From Salinimonas profundi (lineage in GTDB: Bacteria > Pseudomonadota > Gammaproteobacteria > Enterobacterales > Alteromonadaceae), in the NCBI RefSeq assembly GCF_014750655.1, contig NZ_JABBXD010000009.1, forward strand, positions 98,823-162,822: DNA of 64,000 nucleotides, read 5' to 3'. Made by a program: the position numbers and the translations under genes. Shown here piece by piece: positions 19,735-30,057 of this stretch. The notes beneath the pieces are model-generated. The model made no database searches, was not told the DNA's origin, and saw only the letters and a program-made list of their open reading frames with translations. The first letter of the stretch is position 1, and every line of letters begins with the position of its first letter.

Positions 19735-21075
19735 TTAACCCTCTTTCTCAATAGTGGTCAATACATTGCGCAGAATCGGACCGTAATTGTATTTGCCGGG
19801 GCATACGTACGTACACAGCGCCAAATCTTCTTCATCCAACTCAAGGCAACCTAACGTCTGAGCACTGTCTGTATCACCTGAAATCAGGTCCCTTAGCAAT
19901 AGCGTAGGAATGATATCCAGAGGCATAACGCGTTCATAGTTACCAATTGGAACCATAGACCGCTCGGAACCATTGGTTGTTGTTGTCATATCAAATTTTT
20001 TGCTACCGCTGAGGTGGCCAAGATAAGCCCGGGTAACGGAGTGCTTGTCTGAGCCTGGCGTAATCCAGCCAAACAGCTTTTTCTCACGCCCTTCTTTAAG
20101 CGCGCACACTTGTGTGTGGAAGCGGCCAAGAAACGCATGAACGCCCTGAGCAGTAGTACCATTAAGCACTGAGCCGGAAATAACACGAACCTCGCCGCCG
20201 TCAATTTCATTAGCGGTTAGCTCATCAATGTCAGCACCAATTAACGTGCGAACAAGACGTGGCTGTTTTGCTGCTGGTCCACCCAATGCGATTACACGGC
20301 GGTTATCCAGCTCACCGGTCGTTAGTAATGCACCAATGGCCATGACGTCCTGGTAATTGATGTGCCATACCGTTTTAGCATTACCCACAGCATCTAAATG
20401 ATGGATATGGGTACCAGCAAGACCCGCCGGATGCGGTCCGCCAAACTCTTCAACGTCTACTTTGGCATTGCCAGTGGCAACACTTGCGCCAGGCGCTTTA
20501 CACACAAACACTTTACCACCCGACAGGGCTGTCAGTGCGTTAAGACCATTGATGAAATCCTCTTCACGCTCTTTGATAATTACTGCAGGGTCAGCAGCCA
20601 ATGGACTGGTATCCATCGCAGTAACAAAGATTGAATGAGGCGTTGAATCTAAGGCAGGCGCCTTACTGAACGGACGGGTTCTGAACGCTGTCCACATCCC
20701 TGAATCTACCAGCACCTGCTGCAGATCTTCACGTGATGTATCGGCCAGTTTGTCAGCTGCAATTTTGGTAAAAGTAACGGCTTCGTTACCCTCAACCTTG
20801 ATCACAACAGACTGAAGAACACGTTTGGCACCGCGGTTTACTTCCACCACTTCACCGGCAGCAGGTGCAGTGAATTTCACGCCAGTATTCTTTTTGTCTT
20901 CAAAAAGAAGCTGACCTTTCTTCACTTTATCACCCACCTGGATGTGCATGGTAGGACGCATGCCTACATATTCTTCGCCCAGAATGGCAACGCGCGTCGC
21001 AGAATTTCCATCGGAAATTTTCTGCTCAGGCGCCCCCTTTATCGGGAGGTCGAGACCTTTCTTGATTTTTATCAT
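19735..21075 (-). CDS. nqrA: Na+-translocating NADH:quinone reductase subunit A
   Basis: A cytoplasmic-side subunit of about 446 residues and the first gene of the nqr operon. The ATG at 21075 ([18 protein letters not shown]) matches the universal NqrA start; an upstream in-frame ATG at 21114 would add 13 atypical residues. The N-terminal lipoyl-like fold ([26 protein letters not shown]) and the C-terminal [24 protein letters not shown] segment are typical. It contributes to quinone binding or reduction. Confidence 0.97.
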   Translation of the reverse strand: MIKIKKGLDLPIKGAPEQKISDGNSATRVAILGEEYVGMRPTMHIQVGDKVKKGQLLFEDKKNTGVKFTAPAAGEVVEVNRGAKRVLQSVVIKVEGNEAVTFTKIAADKLADTSREDLQQVLVDSGMWTAFRTRPFSKAPALDSTPHSIFVTAMDTSPLAADPAVIIKEREEDFINGLNALTALSGGKVFVCKAPGASVATGNAKVDVEEFGGPHPAGLAGTHIHHLDAVGNAKTVWHINYQDVMAIGALLTTGELDNRRVIALGGPAAKQPRLVRTLIGADIDELTANEIDGGEVRVISGSVLNGTTAQGVHAFLGRFHTQVCALKEGREKKLFGWITPGSDKHSVTRAYLGHLSGSKKFDMTTTTNGSERSMVPIGNYERVMPLDIIPTLLLRDLISGDTDSAQTLGCLELDEEDLALCTYVCPGKYNYGPILRNVLTTIEKEG

Positions 21076-21474
21076 ATGTAATCGCACTACTCTAATAGAA
21101 GAACTCTTTTGCATGACCGCACAATGCTGCGCCTGTCAGCATGCAAAAAAACTCTGTACTTACCGTTAATTGAACGCGCTCACGTTCAGCTTGCACTTTA
21201 GCAAGCTATCTCAGCACTGTTAGCAATGCTGATAACCGTCTATTTAAAAGATATTTTTATTGTAGAGCCGGCGTCAGACAGCGGGTTTAGCGAAATCCGC
21301 ACCACATTCCCACACTCTGGCCGTGAAGTAAGGGTAGAATAACCCCCACCTAATTTCGGGATTTTAACATTATCCACCCGTGTTTCGCTATGCAAATAAT
21401 GGATAAACCACAAATTTTGTTCAAATTCGCTGTAAACCTTATGCTGAACGATTATACAACAATTGCTTAGCATC
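21076..21474 (-). other. Intergenic leader region upstream of nqrA
   Basis: About 400 bp between nqrA and the fabV terminator. A perfect TATAAT occurs on the minus strand (21451-21456), but no convincing -35 lies at normal spacing. Several short dyads are present (for example the GTTAGCAATGCTGATAAC region near 21218-21235). The region probably holds the nqr promoter and a long 5' leader. No conserved gene is evident. Confidence 0.4.
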
Positions 21475-21506
21475 AAAAAAGCCGACAAACATGTCGGCTT
21501 TTTAAT
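21475..21506. terminator. Terminator downstream of fabV
   Basis: GCCGACA (21481-21487) pairs with TGTCGGC (21492-21498) around a 4-base loop, with A and T runs on either side; it follows the fabV stop by a few bases and could act in both directions. Confidence 0.88.
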
Positions 21507-21508
21507 GA

Positions 21509-22687
21509 TTACCAGCTTAGCTGAGGATCAACATCCTGCTCATAATCAACCTGTTTCATATCAAACCCGAACAGACGCAAGAACTCGTGATGATAGCCCT
21601 CGTAATCACTGATATCGTGAAAGTTTTCCTGCGTAACATCGTCCCACAGCGCTTTAATCTTCGCCTGGGTTTGCTCGTTCGTTTCCTTGGTGTCCATGCG
21701 GTATCGGTTTGCTTCATCCAGAGTCGGCTGATTGCCGTACAGACACTGCGTGAACAACCCGTTTATCTGTTCAATACAACCTTCATGGGTGCCTTCTTCC
21801 TTCATCACCTGATACATCAGTGAGATATATAATGGCATGACCGGGATTGCAGAACTGGCTTGCGTCACCAGTGCTTTAAGGGAGGATACGTGTGCATCCA
21901 CCAGCAAATCAGAATGCTTGCCATTAATAGAAGACGCCGCGCGGTCAAGATCCTCTTTGGCTTTGCCGATAGTCGCCTGTCCATAGATGGGCCAGGTCAG
22001 CTCTTTACCGATATAAGTATAAGCTGTTGTCTTACAGCCTTCAGCAAGTACACCAGCCTCAGACAATGCGTCAATCCACATTTCCCAGTCTTCGCCGCCC
22101 ATGACCTTAATCGTGTTGAAAATTTCCTCATCCGTAGCGGCTTCCAGGGTTACGTCATGCACTTTATCTTTGTCAGTATCATACGTTTTTGTGGTGTATG
22201 CCTCACCCACTGGTTTCAGCGTTGATTTATAAGTTACACCACTTTTCGGGTCAGTACGGCGGGGGGACGCCAGACTGTAAATAACCAAGTCGATTTTGCC
22301 CATCTCACTTTTGATGCGCGAAATGACATCATTTTTCATTTCATGGGAGAACGCATCGCCATTCAGGGTTTGAGCGTATAGCCCTTCCTCTTCGGCGTAT
22401 TTATGGAATGCAGCAGTATTATACCAACCGGCGGTTGCCGTTTTACGCTCAGTCGGCGCTTTTTCAAAGCAAACACCCAGTGTTTTGGCACCGTAACCAA
22501 ATGCGGCAGTAATTCTGGATGCCAGTCCGTACCCCGTTGAGCAACCAATGACCAACACATTTTTCGGGCCCTGACCGTAGTCGCCCTGCTGTTTCACATA
22601 ATCAATTTGTTCTGCCACGGAAGCGTCGCAACCTACCGGATGGGCATTAGTACAAATAAAGCCTCTGACTTTTGGCTTGATGATCAT
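21509..22687 (-). CDS. fabV: Enoyl-ACP reductase / trans-2-enoyl-CoA reductase FabV
   Basis: A 392-residue single-domain enoyl reductase that carries out the last step of fatty-acid elongation with NADH. It begins MIIKPKVRGFICTNAHPVGC, has the nucleotide loop VIGCSTGYGLASRI and the FabV catalytic YX8K pair at Tyr235 and Lys244. FabV enzymes are naturally insensitive to triclosan compared with FabI. It is monocistronic, with its own terminator. Confidence 0.96.
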   Translation of the reverse strand: MIIKPKVRGFICTNAHPVGCDASVAEQIDYVKQQGDYGQGPKNVLVIGCSTGYGLASRITAAFGYGAKTLGVCFEKAPTERKTATAGWYNTAAFHKYAEEEGLYAQTLNGDAFSHEMKNDVISRIKSEMGKIDLVIYSLASPRRTDPKSGVTYKSTLKPVGEAYTTKTYDTDKDKVHDVTLEAATDEEIFNTIKVMGGEDWEMWIDALSEAGVLAEGCKTTAYTYIGKELTWPIYGQATIGKAKEDLDRAASSINGKHSDLLVDAHVSSLKALVTQASSAIPVMPLYISLMYQVMKEEGTHEGCIEQINGLFTQCLYGNQPTLDEANRYRMDTKETNEQTQAKIKALWDDVTQENFHDISDYEGYHHEFLRLFGFDMKQVDYEQDVDPQLSW

Positions 22688-22864
22688 AATTTACGTCCTT
22701 TACTCAATGTGAGGGTATTGTAAACACGTGCTGCTGTTTAACAACTCGGAGCACCTGACTGATTCAATAGTGAAAATTATAAATGTATGGGGAGGGAATA
22801 TAACAGAGGAATGAAAGTGGCACACAAAAATGCGCTTAGCATTTCCATGTACCACCATCGAGCG

Positions 22865-23485
22865 TTAAGACAATACGTCAAGCAGCTCAACATCAAAAAC
22901 CAGCGTGCTGTATGGGGCGATCGCACCACCGGCACCTTGTTCGCCGTATGCCAGTTCGTGCGGCACATAAAGACGCCATTTTGAACCTTCCTGCATCATC
23001 TGAAGTGCTTCAGTCCAGCCTTTGATTACACCATTAACCGGAAACTCTGCCGGCTGGCCGCGCTCGTAAGAGCTATCGAACATTTTGCCGTCCAGCAATG
23101 TACCGTGGTAGTGAACACGCACTGTGCTATCAGCGTTTGGCGAGCTGCCTTCGCCTTTCTCGATAACTTCGTACTGCAGGCCGGTTTCTGTCACTGTGAT
23201 TTCTTCACGCTGGGCATTCTCTGCCAGGAATTTCTCGCCTTCTTCAATCAGCGCTTTGCTCTGTTCTGCTTTAGCAGCCTGCATGCGCTGATGAATTTCT
23301 CCGAACGCGTTGCGTAACGTGTTGTTATCAACTTGCGCTGTTTCACCAGAGAATGCATCACGCAAACCTTCAGCCACAGCATCAATGTTCAGTCCGTCGA
23401 AAGGATTCGACTTAAGCTGCTCACCCATCTGAAAACCAACACCGTAACTGGCCTGAGTTTCTATCGTTGTATATTTATCGGACAC
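22865..23485 (-). CDS. fklB: FKBP-type peptidyl-prolyl cis-trans isomerase
   Basis: A 206-residue protein, the same length as E. coli FklB. The N-terminal 90 residues form a helical dimerisation region (MSDKYTTIETQASYGVGFQMG) and the C-terminal 110 residues an FKBP domain (VRVHYHGTLLDGKMFDSSYERG, VIKGWTEALQMM, AYGEQGAGGAIAPYSTLVFDVELL) with the aromatic pocket residues in place. It has no signal peptide and is probably cytoplasmic. It assists protein folding. RBS AGGAGA is upstream. Confidence 0.93.
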   Translation of the reverse strand: MSDKYTTIETQASYGVGFQMGEQLKSNPFDGLNIDAVAEGLRDAFSGETAQVDNNTLRNAFGEIHQRMQAAKAEQSKALIEEGEKFLAENAQREEITVTETGLQYEVIEKGEGSSPNADSTVRVHYHGTLLDGKMFDSSYERGQPAEFPVNGVIKGWTEALQMMQEGSKWRLYVPHELAYGEQGAGGAIAPYSTLVFDVELLDVLS

Positions 23486-23717
23486 AATCTCTCCTGAAAT
23501 TAAATTACATTTTATGACTAATTTTTGTTCGCCGGGAAAATTTTCCCATATGCAAAAATTGCTAACTGCGCAAGTGTACCATACCGTATATCTACTTGCC
23601 TCCGGGCAGGGTTTTCAAATTATGATCGCTTTACGTGATTCCCCTTTATAACCCTTAGACGTTAGACAAGAGTGTCGCTAAGAAGTAAGGTGACAGGCAT
23701 GCAAGCAGGAGGATGCC

Positions 23718-26339
23718 ATGCAATCACACTATGATTCAGAACTTAAAGATACAGTGAGATACCTGGGAACAGTCCTGGGGGATACCATTAAAAATGAGCT
23801 TGGACAGGAATGGCTTGACCGTATCGAGCAGATACGTAAAGACGGCCGCTCATCCTATCAGGGCGAAACATCGTGCAGCGAGAATCTGAAAGAAACTTTC
23901 AAAGAGCTTGCTGATAAAGATCTGCTCACCGTAGGCAGAGCGTTCGCACAATTCTTGAACCTGGGCAATATTGCTGAACAGGAATTCAACAGTGCTATGA
24001 ATGTGGATGCCTCCATTGACGCACTCTTCGAGCACCTGGACAAAGCGCAATTAACCGCTGAGAATGTCCACAAGGCAGTGAGTAAACTGAATATTGATTT
24101 AGTGTTGACGGCCCACCCCACCGAAGTCACTCGCCGTACACTCATTCATAAACATAAAGAGCTGGCCAGCTGTCTGCAAAGTATTCATCAGGAAAACCTG
24201 AATGACCATGACCGCCAGCGCGTAGAAACACGTATTGCCGATCTCATCAGTCAGGCCTGGCATACGGAAGAAATTCGTTCAGAGCGCCCCACGCCGGTGG
24301 ACGAGGCGCGCTGGGGCTTTTCTGTCATCGAAAATTCGTTGTGGGAAGCCGTACCTGAGTTTCTGCGCGAGTTAGATGAGCGTCTGCAAAAAGATTATGA
24401 CGTCCAGTTGCCTCTGGATTCAGCGCCTGTCAAATTCGGCTCCTGGATGGGTGGCGACCGCGATGGTAACCCTTTTGTTACGGCTAAACTGACCGAGCAG
24501 GTACTTTATCTTGCACGCAAACGCGCCGCGAAACTATTCGCTCAGGACTTCGATCGCCTGCAGGTTGAACTGTCAATGTTCGACTGCAGCGATGAGATGC
24601 GCGAAGTGGTTGGCGACGCCAACGAACCCTATCGTGCGCTATTACGTCCTTTGGTAAGCCGCCTTACTGCGACCCGCGACGGGATCAGTGATTTTCTGGC
24701 CGGCAAAAATGTTGATCAGAGCAACTGGATTACAGATAACAGCGAACTGCTCGACCCGCTTCTGCTGAGTTATGACTCCTTATGCAAATGCGGCATGAAG
24801 GTGACTGCGGACGGTTTATTGCTTGATACGATCCGTCGCATTCGTTGCTTCGGTGTGCACCTGTTGCGCCTGGATGTACGTCAGGACTCCGAGCGCCATG
24901 CCGATGTCCTTAGTGAAATTACCCGCTATCTGGGTCTGGGCGATTATGCACAGTGGAGTGAAGATGATAAGCAGGCGTTTTTGCTGCGTGAATTATCTTC
25001 TAAGCGCCCCTTATTCCCGGCCCAGTGGAATGCATCTGATGACGTCAAGGAAGTACTCGACACATGTAAGGTCATTGCCAAGCACAGCAAAAATGGCTTT
25101 GGCATCTATATCATTTCAATGGCCAGTGAGCCGTCAGATGTTATGGCTGTGCAGCTGTTACTGCAGGAGTCTGGCGTTGACTGGCCAATGCCGGTAGCAC
25201 CATTGTTCGAAACGCTGGACGATTTGAACAATTCGCCGGATGTCATGCGTAAATTGCTGTCTATCGACTGGTACCGTGGCTACGTTAAGGGTCGTCAGTA
25301 CATCATGATTGGCTACTCGGATTCTGCGAAGGATGCAGGAGCACTGGCTGCGGGCTGGGCGCAGTACGAGTCGCAGGAAGCACTGGTTAAGCTGTCCGAA
25401 GAGTTTGATGTGCAACTGACATTATTCCATGGGCGTGGCGGCACAATCGGCCGTGGTGGGTTACCGGCGCATGCCGCTATCCACTCGCAACCTCCGGGTT
25501 CTTTGGAAGGTGGCTTCCGCGTAACTGAACAGGGTGAGACCATTCGCTATAAGTTTGGTATGCCCCGCCTTGCCAAACGCAGTCTTGGAATTTACGCCAG
25601 TGCCATTATCGAAGCGATGCTGTTTCCGCCACCGGAGCCTAAGCCAGAATGGCGTGAGCTAATCACAAAGATGGCGGCGAAAGGACGCGATAATTATCGT
25701 GGTACCGTCAGACAGGATGAGAACTTTGTCCCCTACTTCCGTGTGGCGACACCGGAACAGGAGCTGGGCAAATTGCCGTTAGGTAGCCGTCCCTCTAAGC
25801 GTAAGCCTCAGGGAGGCATCGAAAGTCTGCGTGCTATACCGTGGATCTTTGCATGGGCGCAAACGCGCCTTGTATTACCGTCGTGGCTTGGCGTCATGCG
25901 CGCTATCGACGAGGTGAAAGCCGAGTCTGATGAAAGTGTCGTGGCTGAGATGTTCAGCGAATGGCCATTTTATCGTTCACGCCTTTCCATGCTGGACATG
26001 GTATTTCATAAAGCTGATCCACGGATTAGCGAAGCGTATGATGAACGCCTTGTACCTAAAGAGCTGGCACATTTCGGTAAAGCGCTTCGCGATGAACTGA
26101 CCCAGAGTATTGATTCATTACTGAGCCTGACCGGTCAGCCTGACATTATGTATCAGGACCCGGAAGGTAAAGAGTCGATGAACATCCGTGCGGCTTATCT
26201 GCAGCCGTTGCATTATCTGCAAATCGAGTTACTGGATCGTATTCGTAAGGCAGGTGATGATGCGCACAATACTGAACTGGAACAGGCGATGATGGTTACC
26301 ATCGCAGGTATCGCTATTGGTATGCGCAATACGGGTTAA
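23718..26339 (+). CDS. ppc: Phosphoenolpyruvate carboxylase
   Basis: An 873-residue bacterial PEP carboxylase that makes oxaloacetate from PEP and bicarbonate to refill the TCA cycle. Motifs include LTAHPTEVTRR with catalytic His133, GSWMGGDRDGNPFVT, FHGRGGTIGRGG (PEP-binding loop) and the C-terminal MRNTG, where the last residues bind the allosteric inhibitor aspartate. A strong RBS (AGGAGG) precedes the ATG, and a terminator follows. It is monocistronic and complements mdh nearby. Confidence 0.97.
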   Translation: MQSHYDSELKDTVRYLGTVLGDTIKNELGQEWLDRIEQIRKDGRSSYQGETSCSENLKETFKELADKDLLTVGRAFAQFLNLGNIAEQEFNSAMNVDASIDALFEHLDKAQLTAENVHKAVSKLNIDLVLTAHPTEVTRRTLIHKHKELASCLQSIHQENLNDHDRQRVETRIADLISQAWHTEEIRSERPTPVDEARWGFSVIENSLWEAVPEFLRELDERLQKDYDVQLPLDSAPVKFGSWMGGDRDGNPFVTAKLTEQVLYLARKRAAKLFAQDFDRLQVELSMFDCSDEMREVVGDANEPYRALLRPLVSRLTATRDGISDFLAGKNVDQSNWITDNSELLDPLLLSYDSLCKCGMKVTADGLLLDTIRRIRCFGVHLLRLDVRQDSERHADVLSEITRYLGLGDYAQWSEDDKQAFLLRELSSKRPLFPAQWNASDDVKEVLDTCKVIAKHSKNGFGIYIISMASEPSDVMAVQLLLQESGVDWPMPVAPLFETLDDLNNSPDVMRKLLSIDWYRGYVKGRQYIMIGYSDSAKDAGALAAGWAQYESQEALVKLSEEFDVQLTLFHGRGGTIGRGGLPAHAAIHSQPPGSLEGGFRVTEQGETIRYKFGMPRLAKRSLGIYASAIIEAMLFPPPEPKPEWRELITKMAAKGRDNYRGTVRQDENFVPYFRVATPEQELGKLPLGSRPSKRKPQGGIESLRAIPWIFAWAQTRLVLPSWLGVMRAIDEVKAESDESVVAEMFSEWPFYRSRLSMLDMVFHKADPRISEAYDERLVPKELAHFGKALRDELTQSIDSLLSLTGQPDIMYQDPEGKESMNIRAAYLQPLHYLQIELLDRIRKAGDDAHNTELEQAMMVTIAGIAIGMRNTG

Positions 26340-26360
26340 CATCTTTTCCTGTGCGATTGT

Positions 26361-26391
26361 TGAAAGCCGGCTTCATTGCCGGCTTTTTTAT
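26361..26391 (+). terminator. Terminator downstream of ppc
   Basis: AAAGCCGGC pairs with GCCGGCTTT (26363-26371 with 26378-26386) around a 6-base loop and runs into Ts. Confidence 0.9.
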
Positions 26392-26480
26392 GAGCAGAAA
26401 CTTATATATTACATGCAATGGTGAACTGATAGGCCAACTGTGGGTGTAAACACTCATACCCTTACAAATGGAGAGAACCT

Positions 26481-27488
26481 ATGATTAACGCCTACGCTGC
26501 AAAAGAACCTGGCGGTAAGCTTGAGTCATTTGAGTATGATCCCGGTGAACTTGGCCAGGACGAAGTTGAAATTGAGGTTGAGTCATGTGGCCTGTGCCAC
26601 AGCGATTTGAGTATGCTCGATAACGAATGGGGCATGACCGAATATCCGTTTGTCCCTGGTCACGAAGTTGTTGGCCGTATATCGAAGCTGGGTAGTCAGG
26701 TTTCCACATTGAAAGAAGGTCAGCGTGTGGGACTGGGCTGGCACTCCAGCTATTGCGATAAGTGCAATACCTGCCTGGAGGGTGACCACAACCTGTGTGG
26801 TTCAGCGCAAATGACCATCGCCGGCCGCCATGGTGGTTTTGCCGACCGTGTCCGGGCGCAATCTACCGCCGTAATTCCGCTTCCTGAAAACATCAATCCG
26901 GATGTTGCCGGCCCACTATTTTGTGGTGGTATTACCGTCTTTAATCCTCTGACCCAGTTTGACATCCCACCGACGGCCAAAGTTGGCGTGATCGGTATTG
27001 GTGGTTTAGGCCATATTGCCCTGCAGTTTCTCAATGCCTGGGGCTGTGAGGTAACGGCATTCACCTCCAGTGAGGAAAAGCAAAAAGAAGCAAAAGAGTT
27101 AGGTGCCCATCATGTCCTGGATAGCAAAAGCGATCAGGCGCTGAAAGATGCACAGGGTCGGTTTGATCTGATTATCTCAACTGTGAATGTAAAGCTGGAA
27201 TGGGACAAATACATCGCCACGCTTGCGCCCAAAGGTCGCCTGCACTTTGTCGGCGCAACACTTGAGCCGTTAGATATTGGGGTGTTCGGCCTGATAATGG
27301 GTCAACGGTCGGTGTCAGGCTCACCGGTTGGTAGCCCAGCCACGATTAAAAAGATGCTGGATTTTGCAGCGCTGCACAATATCGAGCCGGTGACAGAGAC
27401 CTTTGCGTTTGATGATATCAACGATGCCATCGCACGATTAAGAGACGGCAAAGCCCATTACCGTATTGTGCTCAAGCACAATAAGTAA
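26481..27488 (+). CDS. ahr: NADPH-dependent zinc aldehyde reductase / alcohol dehydrogenase (Ahr/YjgB-like)
   Basis: A 335-residue zinc-dependent medium-chain dehydrogenase. The start IN(A)YAAKEPGGKLESFEYDPGEL and the ESCGLCHSDLSMLDNEWG segment are strikingly like E. coli Ahr (YjgB). Catalytic zinc ligands are in CGLCHSD and GHEV; the structural zinc cysteines are in CDKCNTCLEGDHNLC; GVIGIGGLGHIAL binds the nucleotide. Ahr reduces a broad range of aldehydes to alcohols with NADPH, so detoxification is a plausible role. RBS GGAGAG precedes it. It stands alone between ppc and the convergent mdh. Confidence 0.88.
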   Translation: MINAYAAKEPGGKLESFEYDPGELGQDEVEIEVESCGLCHSDLSMLDNEWGMTEYPFVPGHEVVGRISKLGSQVSTLKEGQRVGLGWHSSYCDKCNTCLEGDHNLCGSAQMTIAGRHGGFADRVRAQSTAVIPLPENINPDVAGPLFCGGITVFNPLTQFDIPPTAKVGVIGIGGLGHIALQFLNAWGCEVTAFTSSEEKQKEAKELGAHHVLDSKSDQALKDAQGRFDLIISTVNVKLEWDKYIATLAPKGRLHFVGATLEPLDIGVFGLIMGQRSVSGSPVGSPATIKKMLDFAALHNIEPVTETFAFDDINDAIARLRDGKAHYRIVLKHNK

Positions 27489-27499
27489 GAGGTTCAGGC

Positions 27500-27534
27500 A
27501 TAAAAAAACCGGGGTGATGGCCCGGTTTTTTATT
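27500..27534. terminator. Bidirectional terminator between ahr and mdh
   Basis: AAAAACCGGG pairs with CCCGGTTTTT around a short loop, with A and T runs on both sides, between two convergent genes. Confidence 0.9.
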
Positions 27535-27546
27535 CGTTAAAACGAC

Positions 27547-28485
27547 TTAGCCGTTCACGAAATCAACACCCGTTTTGATGTCGCCACGCAGACCTTCAAG
27601 CATATCGTCTTTCGCTTTTTGCTCGAAGTCGCTCAGCTCACCGTATGGCAGAATTTCCTGTACGCCATTCGCACCTAAACGAACAGGGTGGGCAAAGAAT
27701 GCGGCATCGTCGCTGTCATCAGTTTGTACATACGTGTACTCGACAACGTTTTCACCTTGCATTGCTGCAACCAACGACAGACAGAAGCGTGCAGCCGCCT
27801 GACCCATCGACAATGTTGCAGAACCGCCACCGGCTTTAGCTTCAACAACCTCGGTACCTGCATTCTGAATACGCTTAGTCAGGCTGGCAACTTCATCATC
27901 AGTAAAGCTGACGCCTTCAACCTGAGACAGCAGTGGCAGAATTGTGGTGCCTGAGTGACCGCCAATGACCGGCACGTGAACATTCGCCGGATCCAGATCT
28001 TTAAGTTCGGCAACAAACGTTTCTGCGCGAATTACATCAAGCGTGGTAACACCAAACAGCTTGTTTTTATCGTAAACGCCCTTTTCTTTCAGCGTTTCAG
28101 CAGCAATGGCAACCGTCGTGTTAACAGGGTTTGTGATAACACCGACACACGCATCTGGACAATGCTCAGCAACACCTTCAACCAGCGTCTTCACGATGCC
28201 CGCATTCATGTTGAACAAATCAGAGCGGTCCATACCTGGCTTACGAGGTACACCAGCAGGAATCAACACAACGTCACAGCCTGTCAGCGCATCGCCCAAC
28301 TCTTCTTTACCGTGACCGGTAACTTTTACATCAGTCGGAATGTGGCTTAAGTCTACAGCTACACCAGGAACAACCGGAGCAACATCGTACAGCGCAAGTT
28401 CAGAACCGGCCGGAAGTTGCGTTTTCAACAACAGCGACAGCGCCTGACCAATACCACCGGCAGCACCTAACACGGCTACTTTCAT
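27547..28485 (-). CDS. mdh: Malate dehydrogenase (NAD)
   Basis: A 312-residue TCA-cycle enzyme interconverting malate and oxaloacetate. The ATG at 28485 ([21 protein letters not shown]) has AGGAGAAATCAA upstream and equals the E. coli length; an in-frame ATG 33 bp earlier has no such site. Further motifs are [17 protein letters not shown] (substrate arginines), ITNPVN and [18 protein letters not shown] with the catalytic histidine. It is divergent from argR, with 219 bp between the starts, and shares a regulatory region with it. Confidence 0.96.
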   Translation of the reverse strand: MKVAVLGAAGGIGQALSLLLKTQLPAGSELALYDVAPVVPGVAVDLSHIPTDVKVTGHGKEELGDALTGCDVVLIPAGVPRKPGMDRSDLFNMNAGIVKTLVEGVAEHCPDACVGVITNPVNTTVAIAAETLKEKGVYDKNKLFGVTTLDVIRAETFVAELKDLDPANVHVPVIGGHSGTTILPLLSQVEGVSFTDDEVASLTKRIQNAGTEVVEAKAGGGSATLSMGQAAARFCLSLVAAMQGENVVEYTYVQTDDSDDAAFFAHPVRLGANGVQEILPYGELSDFEQKAKDDMLEGLRGDIKTGVDFVNG

Positions 28486-28590
28486 TTGATTTCTCCTATG
28501 GAAATGTATGTTAATCAACGACAGCGCAGCCTATAGCAACGCCGTTAGAAAGACAATTACCTGATGGTATTACTCCACCTGGCAGCAAAT

Positions 28591-28630
28591 TGTCTATGTC
28601 GTATGCAATTGGTTGCATGATTATGCAATT
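28591..28630. promoter_or_regulatory. Candidate ArgR operator region between mdh and argR
   Basis: ATGCAA (28603-28608), TTGCAT (28613-28618) and ATGCAA (28623-28628) recur at 10-bp intervals and form two overlapping dyads. The 18-bp stretch 28612-28629 fits the symmetry of ARG boxes (TGNAT-N4-ATNCA). Position upstream of argR suggests autoregulation; mdh could share control. Confidence 0.55.
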
Positions 28631-28704
28631 AAATTGCCTAAAGTCCAGCTCTACGGCACAATAATAACTCTTTGTTACTCTTCTACCAAATGACAGCAGG
28701 CGCT

Positions 28705-29169
28705 ATGGCAAATCAAAAACAAGAACAACTCATCAAAGCGTTTAAAGAAATTCTCAAAGCTGAAAGCTATGGCTCACAGGGTGAAATCGTCGAGGCCCTG
28801 AAAGCACAGGGTTTTGATAATATCAGCCAGTCAAAAATTTCAAGAATGCTTAGCAAATTCGGCGCAGTGCGAACCCGTAATGCACGGGGAGACATGGTCT
28901 ACTGCCTTCCACCAGAGCTGGGCATGCCGACAGCCAAAAGCCCACTTAAACAACTGGTTCTGGACATTGTACACAACAACGTCATGGTGATCATAAGAAC
29001 CAGCCCGGGCGCTGCACAACTTATCGCCCGACTACTTGACTCATTAAGCGCCAAAGATGGCGTTTTAGGCACTATTGCCGGCGATGATACCATCTTTATT
29101 GCTCCTGCTGATGTCAGCAAAATAGAAACGTTACGTCAGCGTGTAGAAGACTTATTCGATAATGTATAA
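28705..29169 (+). CDS. argR: Arginine repressor ArgR
   Basis: A 154-residue regulator. I take the ATG at 28705 ([17 protein letters not shown]), which gives the usual length; in-frame starts up to 33 bp earlier are possible. The N-terminal winged helix ([28 protein letters not shown]) binds ARG boxes and the C-terminal domain ([28 protein letters not shown]) binds arginine and forms hexamers. It represses arginine synthesis and in many gammaproteobacteria lies divergent to mdh, as here. Confidence 0.95.
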   Translation: MANQKQEQLIKAFKEILKAESYGSQGEIVEALKAQGFDNISQSKISRMLSKFGAVRTRNARGDMVYCLPPELGMPTAKSPLKQLVLDIVHNNVMVIIRTSPGAAQLIARLLDSLSAKDGVLGTIAGDDTIFIAPADVSKIETLRQRVEDLFDNV

Positions 29170-29195
29170 AAGGCCACCCGGGGTGGCCTTTTAAT
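29166..29195 (+). terminator. Terminator downstream of argR
   Basis: AAAAGGCCACC pairs with GGTGGCCTTTT around a short CG-rich loop, right after the stop codon. A near-identical hairpin recurs at 30060-30090. Confidence 0.88.
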
Positions 29196-29201
29196 TAGAT
29201 A

Positions 29202-29885
29202 TTACCCCAGCTTTTTAATCATCGCTTCAGCAGCTGGCCGTGAGGAAGGTGGATTCTGGCCGGTAATCAGATGTCCCGATTCAACGACATACGGTTCAAA
29301 GTCACCTTTTTTTGAAAACTCGCCCCCGTTCTTAACCAGCTCGTCTTCAACCAGATAAGGTACAACGTCAGTCAGGCCTACTGCCTCTTCTTCGGTGTTC
29401 GAAAAGCCGGTTACCGGGCGCCCCTTGATGTAATAGTCACCATTGGTGTCTTTCACATCTTTTAACACGATTGGCGCATGACACACCGCTGCAACAGGCT
29501 TACCGGTTTGCAATGCTGCCTCAATCAGCGCTTTAGAATCGGCGTTATCGGACAGGTCCCATAGCGGCCCGTGACCACCGGGATAAAATACACCGTCAAA
29601 CTCATCGGCTTTCACGTCTTTCAGTGGAATGGTAGAAGCTAACGCTGAGGCAGCATTTTTATCCTCTGAAAATCGCTCTGTATCATCGGTCAGCGCGTCT
29701 TTTTCCAGACTCATCGGATCGATAGGTACCTCACCCCCCATCGGGGATGCCAGTGTGATGGTGTAGCCTGCATCCACAAACGCATAATACGGAGAAGCAA
29801 ACTCTTCCAGCCAGATTCCCGTTTTCTTGCCAGAATCCCCCATAATATCGTGGGATGTCATTACCATTAAGATTCGCTTAGACAT
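29202..29885 (-). CDS. DJ-1/PfpI family protein (class I glutamine amidotransferase-like)
   Basis: A protein of about 227 residues. The ATG at 29885 (MSKRILMVMTSHDIMGDSG) has AGGAGAAAG upstream and is preferred to one 36 bp earlier. Cys135 in AAVCHAPIVL is the nucleophile-elbow cysteine; YPGGHGPLWDL supplies the usual glycine-rich loop and an acidic residue lies in SPMGGEVPIDP. Such proteins act as glyoxalase III-type enzymes or chaperones of the Hsp31 group; which applies here cannot be told. It lies between two near-identical terminator hairpins. Confidence 0.85.
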   Translation of the reverse strand: MSKRILMVMTSHDIMGDSGKKTGIWLEEFASPYYAFVDAGYTITLASPMGGEVPIDPMSLEKDALTDDTERFSEDKNAASALASTIPLKDVKADEFDGVFYPGGHGPLWDLSDNADSKALIEAALQTGKPVAAVCHAPIVLKDVKDTNGDYYIKGRPVTGFSNTEEEAVGLTDVVPYLVEDELVKNGGEFSKKGDFEPYVVESGHLITGQNPPSSRPAAEAMIKKLG

Positions 29886-30057
29886 AAACACTTTCTCCTG
29901 ATTTGAAGTTACAGTGTTCATACTCCTGCAACGGGCTGTGAGTTTATTTCTGCTTACTGAATCATGATTAAGGCTTATGAGAACAAAAGACGTGTAGGGA
30001 CATTTTTCTCTTATATGCTTATCAATTGAGCATCAGCTTTATGTGCATATCGGTACA

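Noticed and set aside
21240..21488. Possible 82-residue minus-strand gene between nqrA and fabV
   Set aside because: Its start lies inside the fabV terminator hairpin, it has no ribosome-binding site and its sequence resembles no protein I know; the region is better read as the nqr promoter and leader.
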